A stretch of DNA of 5,667 nucleotides, taken from positions 1 through 5,667 of the forward strand of contig DXVG01000129.1 in NCBI GenBank assembly GCA_019409045.1, read 5' to 3'. Source of the DNA: Clostridiales bacterium. Its GTDB lineage: Bacteria > Bacillota > Clostridia > Christensenellales > Aristaeellaceae. A program made the translations under genes and the position numbers. The notes beneath the pieces were generated by a model that saw nothing but the letters and a program-made list of their open reading frames with translations, was not told the origin of the DNA and did not search any database. Below are positions 1-5,611 of the stretch, in pieces; position 1 is the first letter of the stretch, and every line of letters starts with the position of its first letter.

Positions 1-1332
1 GCCCAGGTGGTGCCCATGGAGGACATCAACCTCCACTTCACCGGCGACTTCCACGCCATCGGCGCGGCGAACAACCTGCTGGCCGCGATGCTCGACAACC
101 ACATCCATCAGGGCAACCGCCTGGGCATCGACCCCAGGCGCATCACCTGGCGGCGCTGCGTGGACATGAACGACCGGCAGCTTCGCTGCATCGTGGACGG
201 CCTGGGCGGCCGCGCGAACGGCGCACCGCGCGAGGACGGCTACGACATCACCGTCGCCAGCGAGATCATGGCCGTGCTCTGCCTCTCCAGCGACCTTGCG
301 GACTTAAAGGAGAGGCTCTCGCGCATCATCGTGGGCTATACATACGCCGATGAGCCCGTCACCGCGGGCGACCTCAGGGCCGCGGGCGCGATGACCGCGC
401 TTTTGAAGGACGCCATCAAGCCCAACCTCGTGCAGACGCTCGAGCACACGCCCGCGCTGATCCACGGCGGGCCATTTGCCAACATCGCCCACGGCTGCAA
501 CAGCGTGCTGGCCACGCGCATGGCGCTTCGGCTGGGCGACTACGCCGTCACCGAGGCGGGCTTCGGCGCGGACCTGGGCGCGGAGAAGTTTCTGGACATC
601 AAGTGCCGCATGGCGGGGCTGCGGCCCTCGGCGGCGGTGGTGGTGGCCACGGTGCGCGCGCTGAAGCTGCACGGCGGCGCGCCCAAGGACGCGCTCAAGG
701 CCGAGGACCTGGGCGCGCTGGAGCGGGGGCTTCCCAACCTTCTGCGCCATGTGTCCAACATCACCGGCGTCTACGGCCTGCCCTGCGTGGTGGCGATCAA
801 CCGCTTCCCGGACGACACGGAGGCGGAGCTTGCGCTGGTGGCGGAGAAGTGCCGCGCGCTGGGGGTGAACGTGGCGCTGTCCGAGGTGTGGGCCAGGGGC
901 GGCGCGGGCGGCGAGGCGCTGGCCGAGGAGGTCGTGCGCCTGTGCGAGCAGCCGAGCCAGCTGCGCTTCAGCTACGCGCTGGAGCAGAGCATCGAGCAGA
1001 AACTGGAGGCCATCGTCCGCCGCGTGTACGGCGGCGCGGGCGTGGAGCTGCTGCCCGCGGCGAAGAAGCAGGCGGCGCGGCTGGAGGATATGGGCCTGGG
1101 CAACCTGCCCGTGTGCGTCGCCAAGACGCAGTACAGCTTCTCCGACGACCCGAAAAAGCTCGGCGCGCCGGAGGGCTTCACCGTCACCGTGCGCAACCTC
1201 AAGGCCTCGGCGGGCGCGGGGTTCATCGTGGCGCTCACCGGCGAGATCATGACCATGCCCGGGCTTCCCAAGGTCCCCGCGGCGGAGAACATCGACGTGG
1301 ACGCGCAGGGCAAAATCACGGGCCTGTTCTAG
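1..1332 (+). CDS. fhs: Formate--tetrahydrofolate ligase, 5'-truncated by window edge
   Basis: This enzyme (formyl-THF synthetase) joins formate to tetrahydrofolate using ATP, giving 10-formyl-THF for purine and formyl-methionine synthesis and, in acetogens, the methyl branch of the Wood-Ljungdahl pathway. It is cytosolic. The reading frame is open from base 1, and 443 residues plus a TAG stop are present. The family is usually about 556 residues, so roughly 110 N-terminal residues, including the ATP-binding P-loop, lie outside the window. Visible family landmarks are VPMEDINLHFTGDFHA (10-57), HGGPFANIAHGCNS (463-504), VTEAGFGADLGAEKFLDIKC (547-606), the signature VATVRALKLHGG (643-678), and the typical C-terminus GEIMTMPGLPKVPAAENIDV, ending ITGLF. 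No frameshift or internal stop is seen. The internal ATG at 16 is not a start, because family sequence continues upstream of it. Identification is very secure; whether the host is an acetogen cannot be told from this gene alone. Confidence 0.97.
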   Translation, partial: AQVVPMEDINLHFTGDFHAIGAANNLLAAMLDNHIHQGNRLGIDPRRITWRRCVDMNDRQLRCIVDGLGGRANGAPREDGYDITVASEIMAVLCLSSDLADLKERLSRIIVGYTYADEPVTAGDLRAAGAMTALLKDAIKPNLVQTLEHTPALIHGGPFANIAHGCNSVLATRMALRLGDYAVTEAGFGADLGAEKFLDIKCRMAGLRPSAAVVVATVRALKLHGGAPKDALKAEDLGALERGLPNLLRHVSNITGVYGLPCVVAINRFPDDTEAELALVAEKCRALGVNVALSEVWARGGAGGEALAEEVVRLCEQPSQLRFSYALEQSIEQKLEAIVRRVYGGAGVELLPAAKKQAARLEDMGLGNLPVCVAKTQYSFSDDPKKLGAPEGFTVTVRNLKASAGAGFIVALTGEIMTMPGLPKVPAAENIDVDAQGKITGLF

Positions 1333-1358
1333 CGCGCGAAAAACGACGGCACCGAAAC

Positions 1359-1365
1359 GGGGTGG
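1359..1365 (+). promoter_or_regulatory. Ribosome binding site (GGGGTGG) selecting the ATG at 1372
   Basis: The purine-rich GGGGTGG ends directly against the ATG at 1366, leaving no spacer for that codon. It lies 6 nt before the in-frame ATG at 1372, which is a normal Shine-Dalgarno spacing. It is therefore used here to place the start at 1372. The match to AGGAGG is only moderate. Confidence 0.55.
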
Positions 1366-1371
1366 ATGTGT

Positions 1372-1875
1372 ATGCGCAAGCTGCTGTGCGCGCTTCTGAT
1401 CGCAATGGTCCTGTGCGCGACGTCTGCGCCGGCGGAGGAGATCGGGGACGCGCTTAACGATATGACGCTCGAGGAGCTCTACGCGCTGCGCGAGCGCGTG
1501 GACGAGCGCATCGACGCGCTTGAAAACCTGACACCTCTGCCCCTGTACCCCAGCGGCACCTATCGCGTGGGTATAGACATACCCGCGGGCGTGTACCTGC
1601 TCAGGAGCCGCTCGGTGGCGCTGCTGCCCAGCGTGCTGGTGCGCGAGGTGGACCCGCAGGGCGGCTACTGGGTCGGCGCGCAGATCCCCGCCGGGGAGTA
1701 CGCCGTGGCGCTCGCCGGAGACCGCGTCACCGCCAACTACTCCATCTACGACGACGTGCCCGGCGACGGCGCGCAGATGCTCCATTTCGAGCCGCGCGCC
1801 GAGGAAGGGCAGACCGTCACGCTCGAGGAGGGCTGGTACATCTCGCTCTCGGGCTGCGGACCGCGCCTTGCGTAA
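1372..1875 (+). CDS. Small secreted protein with GxYxVGxxIPAGxY repeats, function unknown
   Basis: I do not recognise a named family with known function. The protein has 167 residues from the ATG at 1372; starting at 1366 would only add Met-Cys. Residues 1-21 look like a Sec signal peptide: MRK, a hydrophobic core LLCALLIAMVLC, then SAPA followed by EE, which fits signal peptidase I cleavage. Residues 31-52 (MTLEELYALRERVDERIDAL and on) form a short charged amphipathic helix or coiled coil. Two related beta-type motifs follow: SGTYRVGIDIPAGVYLL (61-77) and GGYWVGAQIPAGEYAVAL (97-114). A weaker third element is EEGWYISLSG (152-161). From memory, this motif recurs in secreted or membrane-anchored Firmicutes proteins and often marks a small beta-sandwich, but no biochemical role can be assigned. 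The gene starts 39 nt after the fhs stop with no promoter visible between them, so read-through from fhs is plausible. The product is expected outside the membrane. Confidence 0.75.
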   Translation: MRKLLCALLIAMVLCATSAPAEEIGDALNDMTLEELYALRERVDERIDALENLTPLPLYPSGTYRVGIDIPAGVYLLRSRSVALLPSVLVREVDPQGGYWVGAQIPAGEYAVALAGDRVTANYSIYDDVPGDGAQMLHFEPRAEEGQTVTLEEGWYISLSGCGPRLA

Positions 1876-1942
1876 AATTTCGGCGCGATTTTGGCGAGAA
1901 AGGCGCGCATATGTAATGACTCTGTGATAAATTTCCTTTAAT

Positions 1943-2016
1943 TTGCAATTTTATAGACAGTAAGGGTTGCATTCGTCACAAATTTGCAATATAATAGAAC
2001 ATGTTAGCAATTGCAA
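1943..2016 (+). promoter_or_regulatory. Cluster of TTGCAA motifs around the promoter, possible operator
   Basis: The self-complementary hexamer TTGCAA occurs at 1943-1948, 1984-1989 and 2011-2016, and the -35 element TTGCAT (1967-1972) differs at one base. AATTTGCAAT is repeated exactly at 1940-1949 and 1981-1990, and GCAATTGC at 2007-2014 is a palindrome. The copies lie upstream of, between and downstream of the promoter elements, where a repressor or activator would bind. The stretch is AT-rich in an otherwise GC-rich window, so part of this could be composition. The operator reading is an inference. Confidence 0.3.
1967..1995 (+). promoter_or_regulatory. Sigma-A (sigma-70 type) promoter for the SH3b protein gene
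   Basis: The -35 element TTGCAT (1967-1972, consensus TTGACA) is followed, after exactly 17 bp, by a perfect TATAAT -10 element (1990-1995). Transcription should begin near 2002, giving a short leader of about 28 nt before the GTG start at 2030. The element lies in a clearly AT-rich gap between two GC-rich genes. This is the only convincing housekeeping promoter in the window; it drives the SH3b gene and perhaps the genes beyond it. Confidence 0.82.
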
Positions 2017-2022
2017 AGGAGG
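2016..2022 (+). promoter_or_regulatory. Strong ribosome binding site (AAGGAGG) selecting the GTG at 2030
   Basis: AAGGAGG is a near-perfect Shine-Dalgarno sequence. Its last G lies 7 nt before the in-frame GTG at 2030. The next in-frame ATG, at 2039, is 16 nt away, which is too far. The ATG at 2026 is only 3 nt away and in another frame. The site therefore decides the start of the SH3b protein. Confidence 0.85.
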
Positions 2023-2029
2023 CGGATGC

Positions 2030-3370
2030 GTGAGACACATGGCAAAGCGTATCCTGATTCTAGTGCTTGCGTTGACGCTCGTATCTGCAACGGCGTCCGT
2101 TGCGCTCGGCGCGCAGGTGACGCGGGACGCCCTTCCCGTGTACGACGCCCCCAGCTTCGACCAGGAAGGCCTGGCGGGCTATCTGAACAGCGGAGAGAAG
2201 GTCACCGTGATCGAGGTGCGCGGCGACTGGGCAAAGATCACGCGCGACGGCAAGGTCGGCTACACGGGCGTGAAGTATCTCGAACCTGAGACCTCCGCCG
2301 ACGCGGGGAGCTCCCGCGTGGCGGGCTACGCGCTGCGGCCGGTGACGGTCTACGCGGAGGCGTCCACCAGATCGGCCTCGCTCGCGTCTCTCCCGTGGGG
2401 GACCAAGGTGTGGGTGGTTGGCACCAGCGGCGATTTCTGCAAGGTGGAAAACAGCGCCGGCACCATCCGCGGCTACATACCCCGCGACTACCTCAGCCAG
2501 TCGCAGCCGAGCAGAGTGGTCGGCTATGCGACGCAGGAAGTCTCGATCTACGCGGAGCCCTCGCCCACTTCCGAGCAGCTGGCGCTGCTGCCGCGCGGCA
2601 CTTCGGTGTACGTCATCGGCACCAGCGGCGATTGCTGCCGCGTGGTCAACTCCGCGGGCACGGTGCTCGGCTACATCTACAGCGACTATTTGAGCCACTC
2701 GCCGGTCGCCTCCAGGACGTCCATCGGCTACGCCACCTGCGATGTGTCGGTGTATGCGGAGCCCTCGACCTCCTCGAGCGTGCTGGCCAAGCTGAGCAGA
2801 AAGACCGCCGTCACCGTCTTCGACGTCAACGGCAGCTTCTGCAAGGTGCGCAACTCCTCCGGCACGATCGTGGGCTACATCCTCGCTTCCCAGCTCACGC
2901 AGACGCCGCCGTCCTCCGGTTCCAGCTCCTCCGGCTCCTCGCTGGATCAGCTCCGGGCAAACGTGGTCAAGGTGGACTGGTACGACTCGGCGCGCTACGC
3001 GCTCAGCCGCGGCAGCTACTACACGCTCTATGACATCCGCAATGGTCAGACCATTCGCGTGAAGTACACCACCGGCTCCGACCACATGGACATCGAGCCC
3101 GCCACCGCCAAAGACACGGCCAAGCTCAAGGCGCTTCTGGGCGGCGAGTGGACGTGGGAGCGCACGCCCTGCATACTCATCGCGGAGGGCAAGTATATCG
3201 CCGCCTCGCTCTACGGCGAGCCGCACGGCAGCACCGACACCATATCGGGCAACAACATGAGCGGCGTGGTCTGCCTGCACCTGTCCGGCAGCCGCACGCA
3301 CGGCTCCGACCGCGTGGACGAGGGCCATCAGGCCGCCATCCAGGCCGCCTACGACTGGGCGCACGACTGA
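2030..3370 (+). CDS. Secreted four-repeat SH3b protein with conserved C-terminal domain
   Basis: The product has 446 residues from the GTG at 2030. Residues 1-28 form a Sec signal peptide: basic RHMAKR, a hydrophobic core ILILVLALTLVSATASVAL, and a likely cut after ALGA. Four bacterial SH3-like (SH3b) repeats follow at about 30-86, 97-156, 163-222 and 231-290. Each has the pattern 'VxVYAExS...L..L..GT.V.V.......KV....G..GYI...YL'. SH3b repeats usually bind peptidoglycan or wall peptides. A Ser/Gly/Pro linker (292-304) leads to a C-terminal domain (305-446) containing KVDWYDSARYALSRGS, DHMDIEP (351-357), CLHLSGSRTHGS (415-426) and DEGHQAAIQAA (430-440). I recall this domain at the ends of other clostridial SH3b or peptidoglycan-binding proteins. 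Its clustered His, Cys, Asp and Ser residues suggest an enzyme acting on the wall, but I know of no demonstrated activity. It is neither an NlpC/P60 nor an obvious YkuD domain. The gene has its own promoter and a hairpin after its stop, so it is probably transcribed largely alone. Confidence 0.88.
   Translation: MRHMAKRILILVLALTLVSATASVALGAQVTRDALPVYDAPSFDQEGLAGYLNSGEKVTVIEVRGDWAKITRDGKVGYTGVKYLEPETSADAGSSRVAGYALRPVTVYAEASTRSASLASLPWGTKVWVVGTSGDFCKVENSAGTIRGYIPRDYLSQSQPSRVVGYATQEVSIYAEPSPTSEQLALLPRGTSVYVIGTSGDCCRVVNSAGTVLGYIYSDYLSHSPVASRTSIGYATCDVSVYAEPSTSSSVLAKLSRKTAVTVFDVNGSFCKVRNSSGTIVGYILASQLTQTPPSSGSSSSGSSLDQLRANVVKVDWYDSARYALSRGSYYTLYDIRNGQTIRVKYTTGSDHMDIEPATAKDTAKLKALLGGEWTWERTPCILIAEGKYIAASLYGEPHGSTDTISGNNMSGVVCLHLSGSRTHGSDRVDEGHQAAIQAAYDWAHD
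2318..2899 (+). repeat. Three closely related in-frame SH3b repeat units
   Basis: Units 2 to 4 of the SH3b array begin at 2318, 2516 and 2720, a period of 66 to 68 codons. They share GYA..xVxVYAExS near the start and NSxGTxxGYI near the end. Units 2 and 3 are closest, sharing the DNA string GGCACCAGCGGCGATT at 2420 and 2618 and the residues GTSGD. Unit 1 (about 2117-2287) is clearly more divergent, keeping the usual Trp in GDWAKI. The pattern fits internal duplication of an ancestral SH3b module, followed by drift. Confidence 0.8.
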
Positions 3371-3406
3371 CGCGCCGTCGACGGGCAACACCGATCCGCA
3401 TACACA

Positions 3407-3436
3407 GCGCGCCGCCCTCTCAGAAGGGTGGCGCGC
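3407..3436 (+). terminator. GC-rich hairpin after the SH3b gene, likely terminator
   Basis: The 12-nt arms 3407-3418 (GCGCGCCGCCCT) and 3425-3436 (AGGGTGGCGCGC) pair along their whole length with one G-T wobble, around the 6-nt loop CTCAGA. The hairpin starts 37 nt after the stop codon of the SH3b gene. Only CTGTT follows, so the T-tract is poor. It may be a leaky terminator or a 3'-end stabilising stem that lets some transcription into the ATP-grasp genes, for which no separate promoter is visible. Confidence 0.6.
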
Positions 3437-3458
3437 CTGTTGAGACAGCATGTTTTCG

Positions 3459-3468
3459 AGGGGAGGAG
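3459..3468 (+). promoter_or_regulatory. Ribosome binding site (AGGGGAGGAG) for the first ATP-grasp gene
   Basis: AGGGGAGGAG ends 6 nt before the ATG at 3475 and gives a strong match to the 16S anti-Shine-Dalgarno. The open frame extends much further upstream, back through the end of the SH3b gene. This site supports starting at 3475, the first good in-frame start after the hairpin. Confidence 0.8.
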
Positions 3469-3474
3469 CCGGGC

Positions 3475-4521
3475 ATGGGCGACGCGCCGGGCGCGCGGGA
3501 AAGGCTGCACGCCTCATTGCTGAAGCTGCGCGATGTGTATCGCGCGGGCGTCAAGCGCAGCCGCTACAGGGCGGAGCTGGCGCGCTACAATGAGCGCCTC
3601 GGCCTCAGCGCCGACATTCGGGACTTTGAACGCGCCCGCAGGCAGACGGGTTGCGACGTGGAGGAGTACTTCGGCTTCGAGTTTTACAAAAAGGGCGAGG
3701 CCGAGCGGGACACCTACCTCACGCGCGTGCGCCGCAGCGCGCTCATCCGCCGCATCGGCGACGTGGACGAGGGGCTCACCGTCCCGGGCAACAAGATACT
3801 GTTCAACCAGTACTTCGCAGAGTTCCTGGGCCGAAGCTGGATCAATCCCACCGCCGCCACGCCGGAGGAATTTGTCGCCTTCGTGCGCTCCCTGGGCACG
3901 GTCATCGTAAAGCCCGCGGAACTTCGCTGCGGCATCGGCGTGTACAAGTACCGCTACGAGGGGGACGAGGCCGCGCTTGGCCTCTACCAAAAGCTGTACG
4001 GCGAGGGGACCGTCGTGGAGGAGGTGCTCGCGCAGCACCCGCGCCTCAATGAGCTGAACCCGAACGTGGTCAACTCTCTGCGCGTGGCCACCTACACCGA
4101 CGCGGAGGATGTGCACATACTCGCCACCGCGCTGCGCACCGCGCGCGACACGCAGGGCGACAAGTGCGTGGACAACATGAAGGCGGGCGGCCTCGGCTGT
4201 CCGGTGGACGTGCGGACGGGGCGGATATGCGCCCCCGCGTTCAACGTCCTGCTGGAGCGGTTTGAGACCCATCCCATGACCGGCGTGCGCTTCGAGGGCT
4301 TCCAGCTGCCCATGTGGGATCAGGTGATCGAGTGCGTGCGCGCGATCGCCCGCAAGGCGTACATGCTTCCCCAGTGCCGCTACCTGGGCTGGGACATCGC
4401 CTTCAAGCCGGACGGCGTCGCCGTGATCGAGGGCAACTGGCAGCAGGGCTGCGACATCATCGAGTACGGCGGCCAGCCGGGCTTCTACCACGAGCTCAAA
4501 CGCCTGTGCGAAAAGCGCTAG
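3475..4521 (+). CDS. ATP-grasp protein, sugar-transfer-associated type (first paralog)
   Basis: This 348-residue protein has no signal peptide or membrane segment and should be cytosolic. It resembles the 'sugar-transfer associated ATP-grasp' family (Pfam ATPgrasp_ST; assigned from memory of its motifs). ATP-grasp enzymes activate a carboxylate as acyl-phosphate and join it to an amine or thiol; the substrate here is unknown. A basic helical N-terminal part (about 1-65) precedes the core. Landmarks are GTVIVKP (141-147, K146 the likely ATP-binding lysine), a glycine loop RCGIGVYKY (151-159), VVEEVL (180-185, hinge), NPNVVNSLRVATYT (195-208), DNMKAGGLG (233-241), HPMTGVRFEGFQLP (266-279) and LGWDIAF with VIEGNW (304-310, 317-322), whose Asp, Glu and Asn would bind Mg2+. 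Its loop lacks the Lys found in the neighbour's SGKG. It closely resembles the next gene: a hand, ungapped alignment of residues 70-147 gives about 49 identities in 78. The two are 16 nt apart and surely one transcript. Confidence 0.9.
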   Translation: MGDAPGARERLHASLLKLRDVYRAGVKRSRYRAELARYNERLGLSADIRDFERARRQTGCDVEEYFGFEFYKKGEAERDTYLTRVRRSALIRRIGDVDEGLTVPGNKILFNQYFAEFLGRSWINPTAATPEEFVAFVRSLGTVIVKPAELRCGIGVYKYRYEGDEAALGLYQKLYGEGTVVEEVLAQHPRLNELNPNVVNSLRVATYTDAEDVHILATALRTARDTQGDKCVDNMKAGGLGCPVDVRTGRICAPAFNVLLERFETHPMTGVRFEGFQLPMWDQVIECVRAIARKAYMLPQCRYLGWDIAFKPDGVAVIEGNWQQGCDIIEYGGQPGFYHELKRLCEKR

Positions 4522-4533
4522 GAGGGGGAGGAG
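4521..4533 (+). promoter_or_regulatory. Ribosome binding site starting on the upstream stop codon
   Basis: The last base of the TAG stop (4519-4521) is also the first base of GGAGGGGGAGGAG, a run holding two overlapping Shine-Dalgarno matches. The closer one ends 4 nt before the ATG at 4538. Ribosomes ending on the first ATP-grasp gene are positioned to reinitiate on the second, suggesting translational coupling and matched output of the two proteins. Confidence 0.8.
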
Positions 4534-4537
4534 TATT

Positions 4538-5566
4538 ATGTCCAGTGTTCCCGGGCCGCTGCGCCGCGCCATACACGCAGGCGCGCAAAGATACCGCCGC
4601 TTTGCCACGCTGCGCGGCGAAAGGCGCGAGTTCGAGCGGCATGTGCAGCTGCTCGGCCTGCGCATCGCTTGGAAGGACTTCCTTCGCGCGCGCAAGCAGA
4701 CCGGCTGCGAGGTGCGCGAGTACTTTGCCTTCGAGTTCTACAAAAAGGACGATGCGCAGCGGGACACCTATCTCACGCTGCGCAGACACGATATGCTCAT
4801 GCGCCGCATCGGCGACGTGAACCGCGCCGAGACCATCCCGGGAAGCAAGGTGCTGTTCAATGAGCTGTTCGGCGAGTTTCTGCACCGCGAGTGGATCAAC
4901 ATCAACCGGTGTACGCCCGAGGAGTTTTGCGCGTTTGTGCAAAAGCACGGCACGGTGATCGTCAAGCCGCCCGCGCTGTGCAGCGGCAAGGGCATCCACC
5001 TGCTGCGGTACGAGGACGAGGCAAAGACGCGCGCGCACTACGACGAGCTGGTGGGCACGGGCGCGCTGGCCGAGCAGCTTCTCAGGCAGCACCCGCAGAT
5101 GAACCGGCTCAGCCCCAACTGCATCAACACCGTGCGCGTGGCGACCTATACCGACCGGGACGATGTACACATACTCTTTGCCACCGCGCGCGCGGGCATG
5201 AACGACAGCTTTGTGGACAACTTCGGCGCGGGCGGCATGTCCGTCGCCGTGGACTGGAAAAGCGGCGTGATCATCGCCGACGGCATCGACCAGCAGTACC
5301 GCCGCATCCAGGCGCACCCGCTGACCGGCACGAAGCTCCAGGGCTTTCAGATCCCCAACTGGGACAAGGCGCTGGAGGTCGTCCGCCGCGCGGCGCGCAG
5401 GGCCTACGCCATTCCCCAGTGCCACTGGATCGGCTGGGACCTGGGCTTTACCGCCGACAACGAGGTCGCCATCATCGAGGGCAACTGGCGGCAGGGCCCG
5501 CTCTCGCAGAACACGCACCCGCAGGGCATCTATCACGAACTGGTGGAGCTGTGCAAAAAGCTGTAG
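4538..5566 (+). CDS. ATP-grasp protein, sugar-transfer-associated type (second paralog)
   Basis: This 342-residue, predicted cytosolic protein has the same architecture as its upstream neighbour: a basic N-terminal region (1-60), then an ATP-grasp core. Landmarks are EYFAFEFYKK (61-70), MRRIGDV (88-94), GTVIVKPP (138-145, K143 the likely ATP lysine), a canonical glycine-rich loop SGKGIHLL (149-156), LAEQLL (177-182), SPNCINTVRVATYT (192-205), DNFGAGG (227-233), HPLTGTKLQGFQIPNW (260-275), IGWDLGF (298-304) and IIEGNW (312-317). Every expected nucleotide- and metal-binding element is present, so it looks catalytically competent. The hinge has Glu-Gln where the neighbour has Glu-Glu. The C-terminus RQGPLSQNTHPQGIYHEL differs from the neighbour's QQGCDIIEYGGQPGFYHEL, the clearest difference near the active-site end, which may reflect different acceptors. 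The reaction type (carboxylate-amine ligation with ATP) comes from the superfamily; substrate and pathway are unknown. No glycosyltransferase gene is visible in the window to confirm the family's usual context. Confidence 0.92.
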   Translation: MSSVPGPLRRAIHAGAQRYRRFATLRGERREFERHVQLLGLRIAWKDFLRARKQTGCEVREYFAFEFYKKDDAQRDTYLTLRRHDMLMRRIGDVNRAETIPGSKVLFNELFGEFLHREWININRCTPEEFCAFVQKHGTVIVKPPALCSGKGIHLLRYEDEAKTRAHYDELVGTGALAEQLLRQHPQMNRLSPNCINTVRVATYTDRDDVHILFATARAGMNDSFVDNFGAGGMSVAVDWKSGVIIADGIDQQYRRIQAHPLTGTKLQGFQIPNWDKALEVVRRAARRAYAIPQCHWIGWDLGFTADNEVAIIEGNWRQGPLSQNTHPQGIYHELVELCKKL

Positions 5567-5582
5567 CGCCGCTCCAGACGAA

Positions 5583-5611
5583 GGCCGCCCCGGATAAATT
5601 CCGGGACGGCC
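5583..5611 (+). terminator. GC-rich inverted repeat after the ATP-grasp pair, probable terminator
   Basis: Arms 5583-5594 (GGCCGCCCCGGA) and 5600-5611 (TCCGGGACGGCC) pair with one C-A mismatch around the loop TAAAT, starting 17 nt after the stop codon. GCTC at 5571-5574 and GAGC at 5615-5618 could extend the base of the stem across an internal loop. No T-run follows on either strand, so it is not a textbook intrinsic terminator; transcript-end processing or protection is equally possible. Nothing coding is supported from here to the window end. Confidence 0.5.

Noticed and set aside
1372..1440. Possible lipoprotein signal at the Cys of MVLC in the small secreted protein.
   Set aside because: The residue before Cys is Leu, whereas a lipobox wants Gly, Ala or Ser; the SAPA-EE signal peptidase I site fits better.
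603..1457. Plus-strand ORF in another frame inside fhs, running into the next gene.
   Set aside because: It overlaps a certain gene, is extremely Gly/Arg/Ala rich and has no plausible RBS; other alternative-frame ORFs such as 2395-3033 and 4314-4820 were rejected for the same reasons.
304..1785. Long minus-strand ORF (493 codons) opposite fhs and the small secreted gene.
   Set aside because: It runs across two real genes and the gap between them, and its composition (Arg, Ala, His, Gln rich, no motif) is that of a GC-biased antisense shadow.
1883..1908. GCGCG / CGCGC inverted repeat after the small secreted gene, considered as a terminator.
   Set aside because: The stem is only 5 bp with a 16-nt loop and no T-run, so it is expected by chance in GC-rich sequence.
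2060..3517. Long minus-strand ORF (485 codons) opposite the SH3b gene.
   Set aside because: It has low-complexity Arg/Ala/Val/His sequence with no recognisable domain and is fully explained by the strong third-position GC bias of the SH3b gene.
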